Below are positions 36,000 through 42,145 of a stretch of DNA of 42,145 nt, piece after piece. Location of the stretch: positions 1 to 42,145 of the forward strand of contig JAUVXG010000020.1 in NCBI GenBank assembly GCA_030603685.1, read 5' to 3'. Origin of the DNA: Pleomorphomonas sp. (GTDB lineage: Bacteria > Pseudomonadota > Alphaproteobacteria > Rhizobiales > Pleomorphomonadaceae). Each line of letters begins with the position of its first letter. The first letter of the stretch is position 1. Made by a program: the position numbers and the translations under genes. The notes under the pieces are model-generated. The model saw nothing but the letters and a program-made list of their open reading frames with translations, searched no databases and was not told where the DNA came from.

Positions 36000-36298
36000 G
36001 CCGCGATCTCCTCGGCTTTCTCGGTAACCAGCAGGGCCAGCGCCGCGTCTACCACGGCGGCAACGGCCGGGCTGAGAGCTGGATTGCGACGATAGCGAAC
36101 CCATTGGGCATCTCGCCGGTCGATAACCAGGCCAGCCACCTTCAGGGCAGCCATGTGGCGGGACATACGTGACTGCGAGGCGCCCAGCCGGCGCATCAGT
36201 TCGCAGACGCAGTGCTCCTCGCCGTCCCAGAGCAGACGAATGGCACCGAGGCGGGTGGGATCGGCCAGGGCCGAGAGAATGTCGACAGGATCTTTCAT
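35996..36298 (-). CDS. arsR: ArsR-family metalloregulator
   Basis: A 100-residue winged-helix repressor. EEHCVCELMRRL (about 27-38) contains the CxC metalloid-binding pair, and the recognition helix is SQSRMSRHMAALKVAGLV. It is the first gene of the operon arsR-permease-ProC-like-thioredoxin. It is divergent from the ArsR-ArsC fusion gene, and the 99-bp shared region contains a perfect palindrome. It likely derepresses both operons when As(III) binds. Confidence 0.92.
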   Translation of the reverse strand: MKDPVDILSALADPTRLGAIRLLWDGEEHCVCELMRRLGASQSRMSRHMAALKVAGLVIDRRDAQWVRYRRNPALSPAVAAVVDAALALLVTEKAEEIAA

Positions 36299-36368
36299 GT
36301 GGCTATCCGCTTATGCGCCTATCAGCAATTACGACTCAACAACCCCCTCAGCAATCCGGATCTTGCCT

Positions 36369-36398
36369 TATATCGATACTTCGACTAGCGTCGATATA
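36369..36398. promoter_or_regulatory. Palindromic operator touching the start codon of the ArsR-ArsC gene
   Basis: TATATCGA (36369-36376) and TCGATATA (36391-36398) form perfect 8-bp arms 14 bp apart; the last base is the A of the ATG. No Shine-Dalgarno precedes the ATG, so a leaderless transcript is possible. Confidence 0.65.
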
Positions 36399-37285
36399 TG
36401 GACAAGACACAAGCTCTCGATTCCCTGTCGGCACTGGCGCAGCAGACGCGCCTCGATGTATTTCAGCTATTGATCCGCTACGAGCCGGAAGGTTTGGCAG
36501 CCGGCGACATCGCCGAGCGGCTGGGCGTGCCGCAGAACACGCTCTCGACCCATCTCGCCATCCTCACGCGCGCCGGTCTCGCGACATCGGAACGTCGCAG
36601 CCGGCAGATTATCTATCGTGCCGTGGTGCCAACGGTGCGCGGCCTCGTGCGCTATCTGGTGGACGATTGCTGCGCCGGCCACCCGGAGCTCGGCCGCCAC
36701 TTCGATTGTCGCGGCACCGAGAGTTGCTCCACATCCCTCCCCCTGGAGAACGCTGCCATGCCAGACCGCATCTACAACGTTCTGTTCCTGTGCACGGGCA
36801 ACTCCGCCCGCTCGATCATCGCCGAGACCATTCTCAACAAGGATGGTGCCGGCCGCTTTCGCGCCTTCTCGGCCGGCAGCCATCCGTCCGGGCTGGTCAA
36901 TCCGCTGGCCATCGAGGTGTTGACGGAAGAAGGCTTTTCAACCGAGGGGCTGCGGTCCAAGAGCTGGGACGAGTTCGCGGTTCCCGGCGCACCCGAGATG
37001 GATTTCGTGTTCACGGTTTGCGACAACGCCGCCGGTGAGGTCTGCCCGGTGTGGCCCGGACAGCCGATGACCGCCCATTGGGGCATCGAGGACCCGGCCC
37101 GCGTCGTCGGAACCCATTTCCAGCAGAAGGCGGCCTTCATCACCGCCGCGCGCTATCTCAAGAACCGCATAACCGCCTTCCTGTCGTTGCCGCTTGCGAG
37201 CGTTGACCGCATGGCCCTGACCAGCCACCTGCGCGATATCGGTCGTCTCGATGGGGCCACGGCAAAGGCAGGAGAGTCCAAATGA
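36398..37285 (+). CDS. arsC: ArsR-ArsC fusion: HTH regulator fused to thioredoxin-type arsenate reductase
   Basis: A 295-residue two-domain protein. Residues 1-90 are an ArsR-type winged helix ([40 protein letters not shown]), followed by a Cys-rich linker (CCAGHPEL, Cys91/92/104/110). Residues 121-295 are a low-molecular-weight-phosphatase-type arsenate reductase with the P-loop CTGNSARS (Cys132, Arg138) and a later Cys pair candidate in [13 protein letters not shown]. The ArsC part begins at an internal ATG (residue 121), so separate translation is also possible, but there is no frameshift. The stop overlaps the acr3 ATG by 4 bases. Such fusions are known in Proteobacteria. Confidence 0.9.
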   Translation: MDKTQALDSLSALAQQTRLDVFQLLIRYEPEGLAAGDIAERLGVPQNTLSTHLAILTRAGLATSERRSRQIIYRAVVPTVRGLVRYLVDDCCAGHPELGRHFDCRGTESCSTSLPLENAAMPDRIYNVLFLCTGNSARSIIAETILNKDGAGRFRAFSAGSHPSGLVNPLAIEVLTEEGFSTEGLRSKSWDEFAVPGAPEMDFVFTVCDNAAGEVCPVWPGQPMTAHWGIEDPARVVGTHFQQKAAFITAARYLKNRITAFLSLPLASVDRMALTSHLRDIGRLDGATAKAGESK

Positions 37286-38334
37286 CGTCCGTTGCCAGCC
37301 GGCTCAGCTTCCTCGATCGATACCTCACCCTCTGGATCTTCGCCGCCATGGCGTTCGGCATCGCGGTTGGCTACGCCTTTCCGTCGGTCGAGGCGATGAT
37401 CAACTCGGGAACGGTGGGCACCACCAACATCCCGATCGCCGCCGGCCTGATTCTGATGATGTATCCGCCGTTCGCCAAGGTGCGCTACGAGGATCTGCCG
37501 AAAGTGTTCGCCGACCTCAAGGTTCTCGGACTCTCCCTCGTGCAGAACTGGCTGATCGGGCCGGTACTGATGTTCGCGCTGGCGATCATCTTCCTTCCCG
37601 ACAAGCCCGAATACATGGTGGGCCTGATCCTGATCGGCCTTGCCCGTTGCATCGCCATGGTGATCGTCTGGAACGAGCTCGCCAAGGGCTCGACGGAGTA
37701 TGCCGCCGGCCTCGTCGCCTTCAACTCGATCTTCCAGGTGCTGTTCTACTCGGTGTTCGCGTGGTTCTTCATCACCGTGCTGCCGCCGGTCTTCGGACTG
37801 ACGGGGTCGGAGGTGGATATCTCCATCGGAGAGATCGCGAAAAGCGTCTTCATCTATCTCGGCATTCCGGCCATTGCCGGCGTGCTGACACGCGTGATCA
37901 TGCTGCGCTTCGTCTCGAAGGACTGGTACCACGGCCATTTGGTGCCGAAGATCGGGCCGATCACCCTCATCGCGCTGCTGTTCACCATCGTCGTCATGTT
38001 CTCGCTGAAGGGCGAACTGATCCTGACCATCCCCGGCGACGTGGTACGGATCGCCGTTCCCCTGCTGATCTACTTCGTGGTGATGTTCGCGCTGAGTTTC
38101 ATCCTGTCGCTGAAGGCCGGCACCGATTATCCGCGCTGCACCACGCTGTGCTTCACGGCGGCCAGCAACAACTTCGAGCTGGCGATCGCCGTGGCGGTGG
38201 CCGTCTATGGCATCAACTCCGGCGCCGCCTTCGCCGCCGTCATTGGCCCGCTCGTCGAGGTGCCGGTGATGATCGGCCTCGTCAATGTGGCGCTGTGGTC
38301 GCGTCGCTTCTTCCCGGCCGAGAAGGCAGCCTGA
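37282..38334 (+). CDS. acr3: Arsenite efflux transporter Acr3
   Basis: A 350-residue, ten-helix arsenite/H+ antiporter of the Acr3 family in the inner membrane. The conserved cysteine of helix 4 lies in [40 protein letters not shown] and the C-terminal [20 protein letters not shown] are family signatures. The start overlaps the preceding gene (ATGA). It exports the As(III) produced by the two arsenate reductases encoded on either side. Confidence 0.95.
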   Translation: MTSVASRLSFLDRYLTLWIFAAMAFGIAVGYAFPSVEAMINSGTVGTTNIPIAAGLILMMYPPFAKVRYEDLPKVFADLKVLGLSLVQNWLIGPVLMFALAIIFLPDKPEYMVGLILIGLARCIAMVIVWNELAKGSTEYAAGLVAFNSIFQVLFYSVFAWFFITVLPPVFGLTGSEVDISIGEIAKSVFIYLGIPAIAGVLTRVIMLRFVSKDWYHGHLVPKIGPITLIALLFTIVVMFSLKGELILTIPGDVVRIAVPLLIYFVVMFALSFILSLKAGTDYPRCTTLCFTAASNNFELAIAVAVAVYGINSGAAFAAVIGPLVEVPVMIGLVNVALWSRRFFPAEKAA

Positions 38335-38335
38335 C

Positions 38336-39163
38336 ATGGATGTCGTGATCTACCACAACCCCGGCTGCGGCACCTCGCGCAACACGCTGGCCCTGATCCG
38401 CCATGCCGGCATCGAGCCGCACGTGATCGACTATCAGAAGTGCCCGCCAAGCCGGGAGCTCCTGCAACAGTTGCTCGAGCGGATGGGGATGGCCGTGCGC
38501 GACGTGCTGCGCGTCAAGGGCACGCCCTACGATGAGCTGGGGCTCGGCAATCCGGCGCTGACCGACGGCGAGTTGCTCGACGCCATGATGGCGCACCCGA
38601 TCCTGATCAACCGGCCGATCGTGGTGAGCCCACTCGGCGTGAAGCTCTGCCGCCCCTCCGACATGGTGCTGGACCTGTTGCCGGAGGGACCGCTTGCCGA
38701 CTTCGTCAAGGACGACGGCGAGATCTGCCTGCGCGATCAGGAGATTGCCGGAGATGATGTCGGACTTGTGGCAGCACTCGTGGCAGAAAGCTTGCCGACG
38801 AGCGACCTCACCGAACCGGGGCGGCGGTTCTTCGTCTACCGCACACTCTCCGGCGAGATCGTCGGGTATGCAGGCCACGAACTCTACGGGCCGGACGCCT
38901 TCCTGCGCTCGCTTGTGGTGCTGCCCGCCTGGCGCGGCAAGGGCGCCGGCAAGGCCGTCGTGTCGCGGCTCGTCCGTCGCGCCTTCGACGAGGGCGGGCG
39001 GACGGCTTGGCTGATGACCACCTCGGCAGCCGAGGCCTTCGAGGCAATGGGCTTCAAGCGCATCGCACGAGAAAACGCACCCGACGCCATTCTTGGCACG
39101 CGGCAGGCCAAGGACCTGTGTCCGTCGTCGGCGGTCGTATTGTCGAGGCCGATCAGGCTGTAG
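38336..39163 (+). CDS. arsC: Glutaredoxin-type arsenate reductase fused to a GNAT acetyltransferase
   Basis: A 275-residue fusion. Residues 1-135 are ArsC of the glutaredoxin/glutathione-linked class: YHNPGCGTSRNTLALI with catalytic Cys11 region, and HPILINRPIVVSPLGVKLCR with the substrate-site arginines. From about residue 150 a GNAT domain follows (RSLVVLPAWRGKGAGKAVVS acetyl-CoA motif, MTTSAAEAFEAMGF), similar to ArsN-type acetyltransferases of arsenic operons. The start is ATG 38336, one base after the acr3 stop. The window thus has two biochemically different arsenate reductases in one operon. The acetyl acceptor is unknown. Confidence 0.88.
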   Translation: MDVVIYHNPGCGTSRNTLALIRHAGIEPHVIDYQKCPPSRELLQQLLERMGMAVRDVLRVKGTPYDELGLGNPALTDGELLDAMMAHPILINRPIVVSPLGVKLCRPSDMVLDLLPEGPLADFVKDDGEICLRDQEIAGDDVGLVAALVAESLPTSDLTEPGRRFFVYRTLSGEIVGYAGHELYGPDAFLRSLVVLPAWRGKGAGKAVVSRLVRRAFDEGGRTAWLMTTSAAEAFEAMGFKRIARENAPDAILGTRQAKDLCPSSAVVLSRPIRL

Positions 39164-39181
39164 ACGGCCGATGGGGGATTC

Positions 39182-41413
39182 TCACGCGGCAAGCCGGCGC
39201 GCAACCAACTGATCAACCTCGTCGTCCGACAGCAGGCGATCGATCAGTTGGACGCCCATCATCTGGTCGTTGCACCAGACAACCTTGACATCCAGCGGGC
39301 CGAGCGCCGGATGATGGATCCGACCTTCGGTGCCGGCCTTCATGCCGTCGCTTATTGCCAAGCGCATGCCGGAACGCGACGCATCATGCAGACGAAGCGA
39401 GCGCTGGGCACCGTTGGAGAAATCCACCGCCACCATGACGTCGGCCTGTTTGCGCGGGTGCCGTCGCTGATCCATCAAGTCGTGAACGAGCGCATCGACC
39501 TCGCGCTCCAGGCTCTGCACCTGACCGACGAGCGTGCCGCTCATGTCAGCCAGTTTCGACGCGGCCTGCTCGGTCTGGGAGGCAAGCGTCGGCAGGCAGT
39601 TGAGGCTGGCAACCACATCGTGATTGGCCGCCGTGGACCGGTCCAGGCTCTCATTGATCTCCGACGTTGCCGCGCTTTGTTGCTCCACCGCACCAGCAAT
39701 GGTCGTGCTCAACGAAGACATGGCCTCGATCGATCCCGTGATCTCATCGAGCGAAGAGGCGACCTCCTGGGCAGCGGCACGAATGTCCTCAACCTGCCGG
39801 GTGATCTCGTCGGTGGCCCCCGCTGTCTGGTTAGCCAGTTGCTTGACCTCGGCAGCCACCACGGCAAATCCCTTGCCCGCTTCTCCGGCGCGCGCCGCCT
39901 CGATGGTGGCATTGAGGGCGAGCAGATTGGTCTGCTGGGCAATGGCCGAGATCAAGGTCGTGACCTGTCCGATCCTCTCCGAAGCCTGCGTGAGCTTGGT
40001 GCCGAGAGCCCTCGCCGCCTCCGAATACGACCGTGCGGTTTCCGCATCCTTGGCCGAAACGGCGGTCTGCTGGGATATTTCCGACAAGGAGGCCGCAAGT
40101 TCGGTGACGGCGGAAACGACGCCGTTCATGTCCTTGTTGGTAAGGTCCAGACGGTTCAGCGACACATCCAGCTCGCTGCGCGTCGTCGAGGCATTGGTCG
40201 CGACGGCATCGATCACGACGCTGACATTCTGTGCGAGACCATTGATCGCGGCCACCACCGAGTGAACCGACACGCGCAGGCGATCGGCGACGCCGGCAAG
40301 GGCGGCCCGCTTGTTTTGCAGGATCTCGCGCTGCCTTTCCTCGGAATTGGCCTCGTTGAGCTTCTCGATAGTCCGATCGCGGAAATAGGCGACGGCGCGC
40401 GCCAGTTGCCCCACTTCGTCGGAGCGGCCGGCCTCCACCAGCTCGGTGGATATGTCGGCATCGCCGAGCTCCCTGATATGGGCGTCCAGGCTGGATATGC
40501 TGCGAACGATCGAGCGGGACAGGAGCACCGCCGCGCCGATGGCCAGAATGGCAATGCCGAGCGCGAGACCAAGCATGGTGGACATGCGCGCCCAGAAACC
40601 TCCGACGCGCACTTCGAGCAGTTCGTCGAGCTGGTCAGCCGACTGCCGCCAATAGCCATCCGCCGCAACGACGAGCGCCTTGTTGGCCGCAGAAAGCCCC
40701 GAGACGTCGGCCGTGGCTCGCGTAGCGTCATTCCTGAGCTCGGCGGCAACCTTGTTGGCGGTTCGCGAGAAGGCCTCGACATTGCCGACAAAGGCTGCCG
40801 TCGGGCCATCGAGCGCGGCGGCCACCGAGCCGGACGCATTGCTTTTCTTGGCGACCTCGACCGACGCCTTGATCGTGCTCATGTCGGTTTCGATCTGCCC
40901 CAGAAGCACGATGAAAGCGGCACGAGCCGTATCGTCAAGCTCATCCAGCGTCGACTGATGGCGAGCCAGCATGTCGAGCTCGGCGGCACGGGTGATCAGG
41001 TCTGGCAGACGCACCACCACCGTGTCCATGACGTAGAAGCTGTCGAGGTCCGGATCGAGAATCAGGTTGCTGTCGTTGCCGGCCGCCGTTGCGAGATCAC
41101 GAAACAAGGATCCCACCTCGGCCGGAGTCTTGCCCGACAGCGAAAGGCGACCGGCAGCTTCGCGGACGGACTCCGGGAAGCCTCGCGTCGTCAACGACCT
41201 GGCCGCCTCCAGGACCGTCTCGTCGCTGCCATCGGGTGCCGACACCCAAGAAGTAACCGACGGCCACATCTGGCGAAGCCAACCGGTTCCGGCCAGTTCG
41301 GCTTCGGCGAAAGCAATGTCTTTCTTGCTTTGCAGCACGAACAGGCCAGACATCAGTCCGAGAGGCAGAAGCAGCATGACAACGACGATGGCCAGTTTTC
41401 CGCGAATGGACAT
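39182..41413 (-). CDS. Methyl-accepting chemotaxis protein with C-terminal PilZ domain
   Basis: A 743-residue chemoreceptor. TM1 is at about residues 7-28, the helical periplasmic sensor at about 29-277 and TM2 at about 278-300. HAMP (about 300-353) leads into the signalling domain with the tip [20 protein letters not shown] and [19 protein letters not shown]. The last ~95 residues form a PilZ domain with the c-di-GMP motifs RRHPR (RxxxR) and DASRSG (DxSxxG), so the receptor could couple chemotaxis to c-di-GMP. The ATG at 41413 lies 48 bp from a perfect palindrome. It converges on the arsenic operon with 18 bp between stops. Confidence 0.93.
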   Translation of the reverse strand: MSIRGKLAIVVVMLLLPLGLMSGLFVLQSKKDIAFAEAELAGTGWLRQMWPSVTSWVSAPDGSDETVLEAARSLTTRGFPESVREAAGRLSLSGKTPAEVGSLFRDLATAAGNDSNLILDPDLDSFYVMDTVVVRLPDLITRAAELDMLARHQSTLDELDDTARAAFIVLLGQIETDMSTIKASVEVAKKSNASGSVAAALDGPTAAFVGNVEAFSRTANKVAAELRNDATRATADVSGLSAANKALVVAADGYWRQSADQLDELLEVRVGGFWARMSTMLGLALGIAILAIGAAVLLSRSIVRSISSLDAHIRELGDADISTELVEAGRSDEVGQLARAVAYFRDRTIEKLNEANSEERQREILQNKRAALAGVADRLRVSVHSVVAAINGLAQNVSVVIDAVATNASTTRSELDVSLNRLDLTNKDMNGVVSAVTELAASLSEISQQTAVSAKDAETARSYSEAARALGTKLTQASERIGQVTTLISAIAQQTNLLALNATIEAARAGEAGKGFAVVAAEVKQLANQTAGATDEITRQVEDIRAAAQEVASSLDEITGSIEAMSSLSTTIAGAVEQQSAATSEINESLDRSTAANHDVVASLNCLPTLASQTEQAASKLADMSGTLVGQVQSLEREVDALVHDLMDQRRHPRKQADVMVAVDFSNGAQRSLRLHDASRSGMRLAISDGMKAGTEGRIHHPALGPLDVKVVWCNDQMMGVQLIDRLLSDDEVDQLVARRLAA

Positions 41414-41726
41414 TCGACCGCTCCGTCCCGCGTATTCGCCTCCTCATCTTCGCGCAAATGGCCTAATATTTAGGCAACCATACCTAAAGTTGACCAACAT
41501 AGCCGAAAATCGTCGAATACGAGTCAAATTAACCAAGGTATAGTTTGGTTCAAAGTCGTTAACGCCGTGTTTATTTCACGCTTTCTGGCAACATCTCAAT
41601 ATATGAAATTCTGAATATTTAAAGTCTCAACGCTTGCTTTGGGCGAAGGAGGAGAACGGGAACTCAGGACACGGCATGCTCGGGAGCTGCCGTGGCGCAG
41701 TCTTCACCAAACGCATCTCCCGTCGC
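41414..41726. promoter_or_regulatory. Promoter region of the chemoreceptor-PilZ gene
   Basis: An AT-rich region with two inverted repeats: GCCTAATATTTAGGC at 41461-41475 (perfect) followed by another ACCTAAAG, and AACCAA-N8-TTGGTT at 41531-41550. No gene is seen between here and the chrA stop at 41727. Confidence 0.5.
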
Positions 41727-42145
41727 TCAGCCGAGCAGAGCCAGCCCCACCCCGCCAAAGCCGGATAGAACGACGACCATCCACGGCGACATTCTCCAGA
41801 CTACCAGGGCAACAAAGCCGGCAGATGCGAGGACGAGATCTCGCAGATCAGAGATGGCGCTGGTGAAGACGGGCGTGTAGAGGGCGGCGCCGAGAATACC
41901 GACAACAGCGGCATTGGCGCCTCGCATCAGCGACCGGGCGACAGAGTTGGCGCGGAACCGGTCCCAGAACGGCAGTACGCCGACGAGCACCAGAAACCCC
42001 GGAAGAAAGAGCGCCAGCAGCGCCAGAACCGCCCCCAGTATGCCATTCGGCTCGGGGCCCAATACTGCACCGAGGTAGGCCGCGAACGTAAAAAGCGGCC
42101 CCGGAACGGCTTGCGCGGCACCATAACCGGCAAGGAAGGCATCCG
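41727..42145 (-). CDS. chrA: Chromate transporter ChrA, partial (N-terminus outside window)
   Basis: The frame is open to the right edge, giving about 139 C-terminal residues. Visible: FLAGYGAAQAVPGPLFTFAA and YLGAVLGPEPNGILGA, then hydrophobic helices LALLALFLPGFLVLVGVLPF and GANAAVVGILGAALYTPVF. The AVPGPLFTFA/AYLGA motif and following helices are typical of the second CHR domain of the ChrA family, inner-membrane chromate/sulfate transporters. An in-frame start at 42062 is internal. It neighbours metalloid-resistance genes but is on the opposite side of the chemoreceptor, so no operon link is visible. Confidence 0.88.
   Translation of the reverse strand, partial: DAFLAGYGAAQAVPGPLFTFAAYLGAVLGPEPNGILGAVLALLALFLPGFLVLVGVLPFWDRFRANSVARSLMRGANAAVVGILGAALYTPVFTSAISDLRDLVLASAGFVALVVWRMSPWMVVVLSGFGGVGLALLG

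Noticed and set aside
39248..41473. 741-residue plus-strand open frame
   Set aside because: Antisense shadow of the chemoreceptor-PilZ gene.

Overview
The window looks like a chromosomal or large-replicon segment of a high-GC alphaproteobacterium, most likely Hyphomicrobiales (rhizobial relatives). The GC content, the good Shine-Dalgarno sites and the rhizobial-type sugar-alcohol enzymes support this; a Pleomorphomonas-like genus is only a guess. No rRNA, tRNA, IS element, CRISPR array or phage gene was seen.

Layout. 1-4.3 kb: a partial threonine aldolase with a structured upstream leader, then two adjacent fold-type-II PLP enzymes. 4.4-25 kb: a sugar-alcohol catabolic region with two paralogous DeoR regulators, a SorC regulator, two split dihydroxyacetone-kinase-type kinases (DhaK+DhaL), two zinc polyol dehydrogenases, a TIM-like isomerase, transaldolase, a complete sugar ABC transporter (DUF2291 protein, ATPase, permease, binding protein), a chemoreceptor and the remains of a second ABC transporter. 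26-30 kb: a three-subunit NADH-linked [FeFe]-hydrogenase operon. 30.4-33.2 kb: a divergent RpiB-like isomerase and transketolase. 33.4-39.2 kb: a small membrane protein and arsenic-resistance genes (permease/ProC-like/thioredoxin-like operon, ArsR, an ArsR-ArsC fusion, Acr3, an ArsC-GNAT fusion). 39.2-42.1 kb: a chemoreceptor ending in a PilZ domain and a partial ChrA chromate transporter.

How the genes fit together. The isomerases, kinases and dehydrogenases match the tetritol route known from Mycobacterium smegmatis and, in part, from Brucella and rhizobia. Erythritol or L-threitol is oxidised (EltD) to L-erythrulose and phosphorylated by a DhaK-type kinase. L-erythrulose-1-P is converted to D-erythrulose-4-P (LerI/EryH, TIM-like) and then to D-erythrose-4-P (DerI/EryI, RpiB-like), which transketolase and transaldolase take into central metabolism. 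The second dehydrogenase/kinase set would feed D-erythrulose (or another ketose) into the same route. The hydrogenase could dispose of the NADH made by the dehydrogenases when oxygen is absent. That link is inference, based on gene position and on a NuoF-like subunit that lacks the C-terminal ferredoxin domain of bifurcating enzymes.

Shared short DNA elements in front of the scattered operons suggest one regulon: a 43-bp element at 4416 and 31087; a TGTTATTTT-containing element at 8217, 17705, 19483 and 20882; and TGATA-type repeats at 8338 and 25265.
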